Source: a virus. Taken from it: a stretch of 55,909 nucleotides of DNA. The notes below the pieces were generated by a model, which saw nothing but the letters and a program-made list of their open reading frames with translations, did not search any database and had not been told where the DNA came from. Location of the stretch: positions 1 through 55,909 of the IMG/VR virus record IMGVR_UViG_3300035698_033059. One strand, written 5' to 3'. Below are positions 26,023-32,930 of this stretch, piece after piece (position 1 is the stretch's first letter; every line of letters begins with the position of its first letter). The position numbers were made by a program, and so were the translations under genes.

Positions 26023-26682
26023 TTATTTTTCATCTCCCTCACCACAACTTGGCCAAATTATCTTATGAAGTTGAATATTAACAATGAACTCATATACCCT
26101 ATCCTTTTTAATCCATTCAACAAGTTCTGCAGGATCCAAAACACCATAAATCGGTGACAAAGCAAATCTAGCATCACTCCCCTTATTCCTTATCTCACCT
26201 CCAATCTTTACAGCTTCCTCATAATCTTCTCGTGACCCAATCACAAACTTAACAAAATCATTGCCTCTAAGCCCTATAAAAATCCCTCTTTTCATATATT
26301 TTTCCATCCCTGAATTAGACAACTTATAATCTACAACCCAGGAACCCACTCCATATCCATTCAAACGAAAAGAGCCATTTGTCTCTACAGAAATTCGGAG
26401 TCTAGCATCAAATAGTCTCTTCGTTAACGAATAAAGATCTTCCGATTGTAAATGAGGTTCACCCCCTGTTATAGTTACTTTATCACATCCAATATCTTTA
26501 ACACGTTGCACAATCTCGTTGATCGACATGTCCTTGCCTGCTCCAGGAACTGAAGCATACTGAGTGTCACAATACTTGCACTTCAAATTACACCCAGCAC
26601 AACGTATGAAAGTCGTTGGAGTTCCTTGACCAAAAGCGTTACATTCACCATCAATTGAAAGAAAGATTGAATAGATTCTCAA
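26023..26682 (-). CDS. queE: QueE-like 7-carboxy-7-deazaguanine synthase (radical SAM)
   Basis: Ring-contracting radical SAM enzyme converting QueD product to carboxy-deazaguanine; 219 aa. Motifs: SIDGECNAFGQGTPTTFIRC, CAGCNLKCKYCDTQYA (cluster Cys), and VTITGGEPHLQ. The start is a TTG overlapping the QueD stop, with AAGGAGG seven bases upstream. The cluster spacing CxxCxxxCxxC differs slightly from the classic CxxxCxxC, but this form is usual in QueE. Confidence 0.9.
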   Translation of the reverse strand: MRIYSIFLSIDGECNAFGQGTPTTFIRCAGCNLKCKYCDTQYASVPGAGKDMSINEIVQRVKDIGCDKVTITGGEPHLQSEDLYSLTKRLFDARLRISVETNGSFRLNGYGVGSWVVDYKLSNSGMEKYMKRGIFIGLRGNDFVKFVIGSREDYEEAVKIGGEIRNKGSDARFALSPIYGVLDPAELVEWIKKDRVYEFIVNIQLHKIIWPSCGEGDEK

Positions 26683-27077
26683 ACCTCAGCCTCCTTAGTC
26701 TCTACTGGAGCTCCATCATTGACCCATTCACAATATGAATCAGGGGTTTCATAAAATCTAATCCTTGCTAATCCAAATCCCAATTCCTCGAACAATTCGT
26801 CTTTTATCCACCTAACTATACTTTCAGCAGTGGGTATTTCAATTAAATCATTAAGGTAAGTATGATCTAATTTATTAATCACTTTCCAATTTACTATCTT
26901 TTTCAAATCACCAAAATCCATAATCATAGTGGGATAATTCGTACTAACCTTTCCAGCCTTGACAACCTCCACTTCTAATATTCCTTGATGTCCATGAAGA
27001 TTAGCACATTTCCCATCGTATTCAGGCAAACGGTGTGCAAAGTCAAACGTGAACCTCTTTGTAATAGATAGACCCAT
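26679..27077 (-). CDS. queD: QueD-like 6-carboxy-tetrahydropterin synthase
   Basis: Second step of the deazaguanine pathway; 132 aa. Zinc-binding His and catalytic motifs are in order: FDFAHRLPEYDGKCANLHGHQG, MIMDFGDLKKIV, LDHTYLND, IPTAESIVRWI and RFYETPDSYCEW. All expected catalytic residues (Cys, His, Asp, Glu) are present. First of the contiguous QueD-QueE-x-FolE-QueC genes. Confidence 0.93.
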   Translation of the reverse strand: MGLSITKRFTFDFAHRLPEYDGKCANLHGHQGILEVEVVKAGKVSTNYPTMIMDFGDLKKIVNWKVINKLDHTYLNDLIEIPTAESIVRWIKDELFEELGFGLARIRFYETPDSYCEWVNDGAPVETKEAEV

Positions 27078-27096
27078 TTGAGACCCCCTTACTTAT

Positions 27097-27192
27097 TTAA
27101 GATATGTTTGTCTTTCAGGATTTCCTTTGATATTATCCCTTCACTCACTTAAGATATGTTTGTCTTTCGGGATTTCCTTTGATATTATCCCC
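27097..27192 (-). repeat. Tandem duplication of a gene 3' end
   Basis: A ~43-bp stretch (TTAAGATATGTTTGTCTTTC...) at 27097-27139 recurs at 27149-27191 with one mismatch, offset 52 bp. The second copy encodes the last ~14 residues of the 127-aa gene (GNPERQTYLK); the first is a non-coding echo past its stop. Recent duplication or slippage is the likely cause. Confidence 0.85.
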
Positions 27193-27528
27193 AAATCTAT
27201 TGGTGAAACCAAAACCATGAAGAAGGGGTAACCCTTGAGATGATAAGATAAATTCATAGATTCTGCTCAACAATACATTTCGTTCCCCTAAATATTCACA
27301 TACCCTCTTGCTCTTGTTTATAAATTTGGTAATCTGAGCTTTCTTTGATCCCCTTTCACCTTCTCTCAACTGTAAACACGCCTCGTTTACTAAACCCATT
27401 GTGCCTGAAACAAGGGCTGATAACGCATCCTCTGACCAAATGGATAAATTGGGCATTAACATCATAATTTCTCCTACCACTTGATTAGGTGAAGCATCTA
27501 AAGCGACGGAATTAACAGTGATTTTCAT
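27145..27528 (-). CDS. Hypothetical protein, 127 aa
   Basis: Not recognised. ATG behind GAGGAACAAGG, overlapping the NADAR stop by 4 nt. Mainly helical (VVGEIMMLMPNLSIWSEDALSALV). The final residues are the duplicated segment described at 27097-27192. Confidence 0.6.
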   Translation of the reverse strand: MKITVNSVALDASPNQVVGEIMMLMPNLSIWSEDALSALVSGTMGLVNEACLQLREGERGSKKAQITKFINKSKRVCEYLGERNVLLSRIYEFILSSQGLPLLHGFGFTNRFGDNIKGNPERQTYLK

Positions 27529-27995
27529 CCTTGTTCCTCCTTAAGATATGTGTCTCGAAGCTCCATTAGTGATATCCCTTGATTGTTACTTCCCTTCCCT
27601 CTGCAGACACCCCAAAAGGTATCTCCCCACCAATTCCCTTCTACTAACTCCTCCTTTCCCGTACTAAGCAGGATGAATTTGGCTTCAGGATTCTGATTAA
27701 ATTTCATCCTTAGCCCTCTACCCATTACGGGTATTCTTAATCCATTCCAATTACTTCGTAATTTAATCTTAAATAAGGAGCCGTCGAGCATCTTATACCC
27801 TTTACGACTCCCCATTTTTTTGGCAATATTTGGAGTACGCGCAAGCCTAATCTGTTCTCTGTCTTCTAAATTTAAAGTCTTATGAGCCTGGAAATAATGT
27901 TCATTTGTTTCCCACCAAAGACCATGTCCATCATAAAACCCTGGTCCCTCAAAATTTGAAAAACAACTATATTTACCAGAGAAACTATCAATCAT
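27525..27995 (-). CDS. NADAR (YbiA-like) domain protein, possible ADP-ribosyl-guanine hydrolase
   Basis: 156 aa. Nearly the whole protein fits the NADAR/YbiA family: FSGKYSCFSNFEGP at the start, WWETNEHYFQAHKT, ARTPNIAKKMGSR, RSNWNGLRIPVM, KFNQNP, LVEGNWWGDTFWGVC. NADAR proteins hydrolyse N-glycosidic bonds, and some remove ADP-ribose from guanine in DNA left by DarT1-type toxins. In a phage this would fit an anti-defence role. The ATG at 27995 (AAGGA site) is preferred to an upstream TTG. A promoter-like motif lies ~35 bp upstream. Confidence 0.85.
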   Translation of the reverse strand: MIDSFSGKYSCFSNFEGPGFYDGHGLWWETNEHYFQAHKTLNLEDREQIRLARTPNIAKKMGSRKGYKMLDGSLFKIKLRSNWNGLRIPVMGRGLRMKFNQNPEAKFILLSTGKEELVEGNWWGDTFWGVCRGKGSNNQGISLMELRDTYLKEEQG

Positions 27996-28028
27996 ACTCG
28001 TCCTTATCCGTTTCAAATTTTATTTATA

Positions 28029-28048
28029 CTTTTATTATAATGAAAAAA
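28029..28048 (-). promoter_or_regulatory. Promoter-like AT motif upstream of the NADAR gene
   Basis: Minus strand TTTTTTCATTATAATAAAAG. The same TTTTTC(C)ATTATAATA.AAG motif occurs at 37321, 44800, 48364 and 53008, each just upstream of a gene or RNA. It contains a perfect TATAAT but no constant -35 box. Confidence 0.5.
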
Positions 28049-28068
28049 TAACAATATCAAAATTTTTT

Positions 28069-29598
28069 TTAATATTCTACAAATTCTGAATCAATAAATG
28101 GTTGTCCTGCATCTAACTGCTGTAAAATTGTAACCTGATGAAGTTCATTGAAGTCTATGTCTCTTGCTGCAACTACCGATACCCTCAAAATTTTCCTCTT
28201 TTTTTCCTCTGGGGTTTGATTCAAAGCAAAAAGCATATCTATATGAGCCGGGTTTCTATAATTCTCAGAAGTATCACTTGCTCTGACATTTTTTGCATCC
28301 CAAGATTTTATTTTAGCCTGTGTAGCAGAAGCAATTAAACAATGTCTCATTGGAGCTAACCCAGACATCTTCATCCAATTTTCATCAATCTGATGTCTAA
28401 ACTCTTTTCTGTCATCCTCCGGCTTTAAAATATCCATATAATCTACAACAAGTAAGTCTGGAACAAATCCTTCAGAAAATTCCAATAACTCTACATCTTT
28501 AAGGACATCTGAAAGAGTCGCTGAAAATCTAGGATAGGCTAAAACCCTCATATTCTTATTTCCAAAAGTGGTTCTAAATCCTTTAACTTTATTTCTTATC
28601 GTAGAAAGAGTGAAAGCAGGTCTCTTATACAACACATACCAAGTTGTAGGTATAAATATATCAGGAACATTGTTATCTCTACAATAAGTACATGATCTGT
28701 ACTTCATATCCTTGTGAAACTCAGGGGACTCTCCGTCTTCATCCAAAAGAGTGATTTTATTGGTTCTATTTTTACTATCGCACGACCCATCTTGGTTTAG
28801 AACACAATCAAAACAGGGATATAAAACTTCTCCAGGTTTACTTGCCACAGAAGCAATTCTTTTGTATAATCTCCTCTGCATCTTTTTGTTACTCATTTCT
28901 AAAGAAATAAAAGCAACTTTTAATTTACTCAACAAAGCCTGGAAAGCTAATTCTAAAAGCATCCAAGTTTTTCCTCTCTTCACCGGAGCTAGAAAAACTA
29001 TAAAATTACCCCTTTCGAAAGGCCCAGCCAAATCACCTAAACTCCCAGGGAATTGAAATAATATATCCCTCTCAAGGTCCATAGCTTTATTTATTTGATA
29101 AGGGTCAAAAGGGTCTATCCAAGAAGAAGTTAATTTAGAAACTTTTCTAAACTGAGTGACTAAACTTTTTGCTTCAGAAATGTGTCCTGTTTTGACTAAA
29201 GAATCTATCTTCTCTGCAAGGTCTAACAAAGATCTCTCATCTATATACTTTACTGCTCTATCTACTAAATAATTTTCATTGAAAGAACTTCTCTCTTCGT
29301 ATTCTTCTGAAAGTCTTGCAAGAAAAGCTTCTATTATTTCTGCTTCCGCAATTTTTAACTTCCCTTTTTTAGAATCAAAAATCTCCCTGAGGTTCTTCCC
29401 AGGATTAACTTTGTACAGTTTGTAATAATCCTTAATCCAATTTACCACTCTCGCCACATATTGTACCTGAAGAAACTTAGGATCTACTATGTAAAGAAGG
29501 TCTTGGCAGACTATATTAGAAACAATCAGCCCTGTCAGAATTTCCTCCTCAATCTTGATATCCACACGTTCTCTACTCAAAATAAGTCTTGACGACAA
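28069..29598 (-). CDS. DnaB-like replicative helicase with zinc-type insertion
   Basis: Hexameric helicase that unwinds the fork; 509 aa. The RecA-type motor has Walker A FLAPVKRGKTWMLLEL, then AFISLEMSNKKM and Walker B LLVVDYMDILKPE, followed by QATQAKIKS-like sensor residues. An insertion after the motor's second strand has two Cys pairs (CFDCVLNQDGSCD and CTYCRDN) and probably binds zinc, which is unusual for DnaB. TTG at 29598 is the best start (six bases after AGGAGG). Conserved element B lies directly upstream. Confidence 0.82.
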   Translation of the reverse strand: MSSRLILSRERVDIKIEEEILTGLIVSNIVCQDLLYIVDPKFLQVQYVARVVNWIKDYYKLYKVNPGKNLREIFDSKKGKLKIAEAEIIEAFLARLSEEYEERSSFNENYLVDRAVKYIDERSLLDLAEKIDSLVKTGHISEAKSLVTQFRKVSKLTSSWIDPFDPYQINKAMDLERDILFQFPGSLGDLAGPFERGNFIVFLAPVKRGKTWMLLELAFQALLSKLKVAFISLEMSNKKMQRRLYKRIASVASKPGEVLYPCFDCVLNQDGSCDSKNRTNKITLLDEDGESPEFHKDMKYRSCTYCRDNNVPDIFIPTTWYVLYKRPAFTLSTIRNKVKGFRTTFGNKNMRVLAYPRFSATLSDVLKDVELLEFSEGFVPDLLVVDYMDILKPEDDRKEFRHQIDENWMKMSGLAPMRHCLIASATQAKIKSWDAKNVRASDTSENYRNPAHIDMLFALNQTPEEKKRKILRVSVVAARDIDFNELHQVTILQQLDAGQPFIDSEFVEY

Positions 29599-29610
29599 AG
29601 CCAACCTCCT

Positions 29611-29712
29611 AAAACCTCGAAATGCGAGTGTGCTATAATTGTGCTTAGTAATTACTACCTATACGTTTACATTGGTATACACTTGTCAAGTACTCTTGTT
29701 GTACTTAATATT
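29611..29712 (-). promoter_or_regulatory. Conserved ~100-bp intergenic element, copy B
   Basis: Same layout as copies A and C, more diverged in the middle. On the minus strand it has TTGACA followed by AGTGTATACC..., and ends in TTTCGAGGTTTTAGGAGG, where it merges into the helicase gene's ribosome binding site. Fills the gap between the initiator and helicase genes. Confidence 0.62.
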
Positions 29713-29726
29713 TGACACATTGTAAA

Positions 29727-31196
29727 TTAAAAACTACCTTCTTTAAAAATTGCTTGGCTGTATAGAAATGCAGGTAGTCTTCTATGGAATGTAGTATCGG
29801 AACATAACCAACCAGGAGTGATTGTACTTAAGTTCCCATTCGTTTCATTTTCTATAGCAGAAAAAACTAAATAAACAAGCTTAGCAGGAAATTTTTTCTC
29901 AATAGGTTCTAATATCATTCTCTTTTTATTTTTTTCAACAAATTCAACTAACAATAAAGATGCTCTACGAAAACAACTTTCATCCCGTGTAGAAAATCTT
30001 TTAGGATGTGCTCCACCTAATACCTTTTTCACATAAAGTTTCTTAAATTTATCGGATACTAAAGGAAACTTATTGGGAATTGCATGCTTAAGGGAAATAA
30101 ATTTTGCTTGGGGATCTTTAATAGGTAAGCATTCATCAAACCAAGATTTAATATCTAAATTGACATTCTGCTTATTCATTCTCTTTACTGTATAATCACT
30201 GAAACCAAAAAATTCATCAAGTCCTACTAGATGTCCGGGTATACCAGGCTGTATTGTTGTCTCTGATGAGATAAGCAAATCAAAGTATTGCCTAATAGAT
30301 GCTTGGATCTCTTCCACTAAAACATCTTTGATAAGAAATTGCTCAATTCGTTTAAGTGCTTTCTCAGTAACCTTTGAATTTATTTTATGCGTGGATAAAG
30401 GTTTTCTCATGCTATTCCAAAACTTAAAAACAGATTGAACATCATTGCTATATCTTTCTAGTAAATTTGGTACATGCCTTTTTTTAACGTAAGGTGTTCT
30501 TCTTTTCAATATGGGCCTTCCATTTTTTACAAGGGAGAAAGAATCTTGGGAAGTAGGGGAAGTTTCTTCCTCTTTGTATATGTAATGAGAAGTACCTTCA
30601 GGTACGCTCTCTTTATATAACAAAGATTTAGTTTTAATATGGCCCTTAATATTAAAACTATTATTATTATTATTTAGGCTAAGTTTCTCAGTTAGGCTAA
30701 GTTTCTTAGTTAGGCTAAGTTTCTTAGTTAGGCTAAGTTTCTTAGTTAGGCTAAGTTTCTCAGGTACTAACAAACCAGGAACACTCAGGTCAACAAACTG
30801 GTTTTTCTGGTTTGTTATTGAGGATTTTTGAAGAAGATTTTGAGTTTTAATTAGTTCTATTATTAGATTTTCAAAGTTAATTCTAAAGTATAGGACGCTT
30901 GGCCCACTCATCATCCTTTTTGTTTCTAAAATTTTCTGAAATACCAATGATTTTATTATTCTGTTTTGTTGATATGAAGACAATCCAGTGTCTTCCTCTC
31001 TATTCTTTTCTGTGTTATAAAACCAACCTTCTTTCGTTCTTCCTTTTTCACTAAAATATGCATCCTTAGCAACAAGGTCCATTAGGAGCACAGCTTCTAA
31101 TGTTCCAAAAGCCTTTATTGTAGTTTTACTTAACTTAATAAAGGAGTCTTTACAAAAGAATTCTTTACATTGCTTCCTCGCCTTATCTCTTCCCAT
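29727..31196 (-). CDS. DnaD-like phage replication initiator / helicase loader
   Basis: 489 aa. The N-terminal ~125 residues form a winged-helix domain (IKAFGTLEAVLLMDLV...KEGWFYNTEKNREEDTGLS) of the kind found in phage replication initiators. Then comes a hexapeptide repeat (KLSLTK x3, KLSLTE, KLSLNN), encoded by 18-bp direct repeats that look like iterons. The C-terminal half (residues ~250-489) includes a helical domain that may contact DnaB. It lies just upstream of the DnaB-like gene. The shorter gene at 31207 repeats the N-terminal domain. Confidence 0.65.
   Translation of the reverse strand: MGRDKARKQCKEFFCKDSFIKLSKTTIKAFGTLEAVLLMDLVAKDAYFSEKGRTKEGWFYNTEKNREEDTGLSSYQQNRIIKSLVFQKILETKRMMSGPSVLYFRINFENLIIELIKTQNLLQKSSITNQKNQFVDLSVPGLLVPEKLSLTKKLSLTKKLSLTKKLSLTEKLSLNNNNNSFNIKGHIKTKSLLYKESVPEGTSHYIYKEEETSPTSQDSFSLVKNGRPILKRRTPYVKKRHVPNLLERYSNDVQSVFKFWNSMRKPLSTHKINSKVTEKALKRIEQFLIKDVLVEEIQASIRQYFDLLISSETTIQPGIPGHLVGLDEFFGFSDYTVKRMNKQNVNLDIKSWFDECLPIKDPQAKFISLKHAIPNKFPLVSDKFKKLYVKKVLGGAHPKRFSTRDESCFRRASLLLVEFVEKNKKRMILEPIEKKFPAKLVYLVFSAIENETNGNLSTITPGWLCSDTTFHRRLPAFLYSQAIFKEGSF
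30640..30763 (-). other. Putative replication origin: five 18-bp iterons beside an AT-rich tract
   Basis: Five adjacent 18-bp units (plus strand TTAGGCTAAGTTTCTTAG) start at 30674, 30692, 30710, 30728 and 30746; units differ only at one T/C position. They abut an AT-only tract (TTATTATTATTATTA region, 30640-30673) suited to unwinding. The array lies inside the initiator gene, the same arrangement as the four 18-bp iterons in the O gene of phage lambda. The repeats keep the reading frame. Confidence 0.65.
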
Positions 31197-31206
31197 TCAC
31201 CTCTCC

Positions 31207-31617
31207 TTACATAAAAAAAGATGCTTCCACTCTGTTTTTTAGTTCATCATGATTCACGTTGATCCATAAAGTGTCCTCTGTTTCCCTTACTCCTAAAACG
31301 CTCATATCTGTTAACCTTTTAACAATTTCCTTTAATTGGTTTGTAGTTACTCCAACCCTTTCTTCAAAATTTGTTTGTGCCGGTGTGAACCATCCATCTT
31401 CTGCTTCCCACTTAGCATCATCAACTTCTTCTATTTCCTTAAAAAGTACCAACAAAAAGGAAGCCTCACCTATACCAAAGGCTCTTATTAGGCTCTTATC
31501 AATATTCAAGGAATCAAAGCCTAAAAGGCTATGGGCGACACGGCGATCTTTCTCTCTTTTCTCCTCTTGTTCCTTTAGTTCTTCTTCACTCAATGGTGTA
31601 ATTTTTCTTCTTTCCAT
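31207..31617 (-). CDS. Winged-helix protein, paralogue of the initiator N-terminal domain
   Basis: 136 aa. The segment LIRAFGIGEASFLLVLFKEI ... EDGWFTPAQTNFEERVGVTTNQLKEIVKRL ... LWINVNHDELK aligns by eye with the N-terminal domain of the downstream 489-aa initiator. It also has an extra charged N-terminus (EEELKEQEEKREKD). It could be a regulator or co-initiator at the iterons. It is first in the replication operon; an inverted repeat and GAGGG site precede the start. Confidence 0.65.
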   Translation of the reverse strand: MERRKITPLSEEELKEQEEKREKDRRVAHSLLGFDSLNIDKSLIRAFGIGEASFLLVLFKEIEEVDDAKWEAEDGWFTPAQTNFEERVGVTTNQLKEIVKRLTDMSVLGVRETEDTLWINVNHDELKNRVEASFFM

Positions 31618-31648
31618 CTATGCATACCCTCCTAACTTTGTTATAAAA

Positions 31649-31669
31649 GAACATAAAAGTGTTATGTTC
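31649..31669. promoter_or_regulatory. Inverted repeat upstream of the initiator operon
   Basis: GAACATAA-AAGTG-TTATGTTC, two perfect 8-bp arms, about 30 bp upstream of the start at 31617. An operator is the natural reading, possibly for the winged-helix protein. A related string (AACACTTTTATGTTC) is at 53866. Confidence 0.45.
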
Positions 31670-31689
31670 ATCCTACTTGAAGAATAAAA

Positions 31690-31788
31690 AACCCTACTTA
31701 GGAGGAAAGCAAGGAGAAGCAAAGGAATTAGAAATTCTGTAACTAGGCCAATAGTTACATCTACCTTGCTCCCCACCTAAGTAGGGTT
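31690..31788 (-). ncRNA. Structured ~100-nt element with a 13-bp closing stem
   Basis: AACCCTACTTAGG at 31690 pairs perfectly with CCTAAGTAGGGTT at 31776. Inside are further arms: CAAGG/CCTTG and GTAACTA-TTGGCC-TAGTTAC. On the minus strand the closing stem is followed by TTTTTTATT, as in a terminator, and on the plus strand by TTTTTTT. It could be a small RNA, a bidirectional terminator, or a leader of the initiator operon. Confidence 0.55.
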
Positions 31789-31880
31789 CAATTTTTTTAA
31801 TCTTTCTCATCTATTTCTAATCCCATTTTATTGGCCATAATAACATTATAGAAAACTTTCTTAAGAAAATAAAGCAAAAA

Positions 31881-31914
31881 ATTTAGAAAACTAAAAAAAA
31901 ATAATTTTCTAAAT
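31881..31914. terminator. AT-rich hairpin downstream of the macrodomain gene
   Basis: Perfect 10-bp inverted repeat ATTTAGAAAA ... TTTTCTAAAT around an A-rich loop, 29 bp after the macrodomain stop. The stem is weak (AT only) but the position fits transcription termination. The rest of 31789-31942 is AT-rich with no gene seen. Confidence 0.4.
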
Positions 31915-31942
31915 GAATTCAATACCTTAGGTAATTGTTTTT

Positions 31943-32626
31943 TCAATGATTCTGACTATATTCTGCTATGACTGCATCAGGAATGAATTGTTTAATTATA
32001 TTTTCGACTGTAAACCAATCTCCACCCCCTAGTGTGCACCCCATGCTAAATGGAATGTACACAGGTAGATTCTCACCTCTTTTTTCTAAGGTATGATCTT
32101 TGAAATATTGAACTGTTTTAAGACACTGCTCAACTGCAGGATAATCAGTGTACTGTTTATCTCTACCATAATTATGCTGACCACATAAACTTGCTACGTA
32201 CACACGGTTGAGAGATTTAGAAACGCATGAGGTGATAAGAACATTTCCAAGCCAGAGGTTCCCAGTTTTAAAAGCATACATGTAGTCTTTATATACTTGA
32301 GGGAACTTTTCTCGGATTCGTTTAGCGAGACCAGCACCCATCACTCCCCTACAATTTATCTGATGACAAATAATCCCTTCATCCACTTCAGTAATATCTT
32401 TATGTATTGTCTTCGGTGCCGGAAAAGGATATTCAAGTCTAATCCCTGCTTTGTCCTTTTCGTTACCCCATTTATCTTTAGGAACTAATCTGACTTCAAG
32501 TTGCTCATAGGCAGATTCATACACTTCTATCTCTGAATCTTTGTACCCTGATGGAAGTAAGTAATATATCTCAGGTTCGTCACTATTGGGCATCAAACAT
32601 AATACTTCAACTTTCTTTCTAATCAT
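31943..32626 (-). CDS. Macrodomain protein (possible ADP-ribose hydrolase)
   Basis: 227 aa. Residues ~85-225 are a macrodomain: IICHQINCRGVMGAGLAKRI (adenosine/ribose-binding Asn-Gly loop), KFPQVYKDYMYAF, VASLCGQHNYG, and IPFSMGCTLGGGDW in the second loop. The form resembles DarG/ALC1-type macrodomains, some of which remove ADP-ribose from thymidine in DNA. The first ~80 residues are a separate unrecognised domain. Together with the NADAR protein, it gives this phage two potential ADP-ribose erasers. It starts with an ATGA overlap. Confidence 0.83.
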   Translation of the reverse strand: MIRKKVEVLCLMPNSDEPEIYYLLPSGYKDSEIEVYESAYEQLEVRLVPKDKWGNEKDKAGIRLEYPFPAPKTIHKDITEVDEGIICHQINCRGVMGAGLAKRIREKFPQVYKDYMYAFKTGNLWLGNVLITSCVSKSLNRVYVASLCGQHNYGRDKQYTDYPAVEQCLKTVQYFKDHTLEKRGENLPVYIPFSMGCTLGGGDWFTVENIIKQFIPDAVIAEYSQNH

Positions 32627-32784
32627 TTTCCTTTCTCCTCAAGTAGTTTACTAAGTCTGTTTACTTTACGAACTAACCACGCTATCACCACTTCTTCTTG
32701 AGTGGGTTGTCCTGTTTCTGTATAGTGAGACATTCGTACATCTATATCCTTTTCTATTTTCTCAAACGTTTCACCTTCTAACAC
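32623..32784 (-). CDS. Small protein, 53 aa
   Basis: Not recognised. A GTG at 32784 behind GGAAAGAGGAT is the likeliest start. Charged and helical, ending in a leucine-rich basic tail (VRKVNRLSKLLEEKGK). The stop overlaps the macrodomain start (ATGA), supporting translation. Confidence 0.45.
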   Translation of the reverse strand: MLEGETFEKIEKDIDVRMSHYTETGQPTQEEVVIAWLVRKVNRLSKLLEEKGK

Positions 32785-32810
32785 ATCCTCTTTCCTTTCA
32801 AAAGGAATAT

Positions 32811-32930
32811 TTACACAATCTTTCTGTTTTTACAAATGCTACAAGAACCATAAGATATTGCTTCTTCTAACTCAAACATCCAATCTCTCTCATAAGCATT
32901 TAGTTTGTTACAATCTCTACATATAAACAT
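32811..32930 (-). CDS. Tiny zinc-ribbon protein, 39 aa
   Basis: Two Cys pairs, CRDC near residue 4 and CSIC near residue 30, form a compact treble-clef or zinc-ribbon pattern. The ATG overlaps the ligase stop (TAATG). Possible DNA- or RNA-binding adaptor; no closer assignment. Confidence 0.55.
   Translation of the reverse strand: MFICRDCNKLNAYERDWMFELEEAISYGSCSICKNRKIV

Noticed and set aside
30674-30763. CRISPR or plain coding repeat
   Set aside because: No spacers; the exact 18-bp period with an adjoining AT tract inside an initiator gene fits iterons better.
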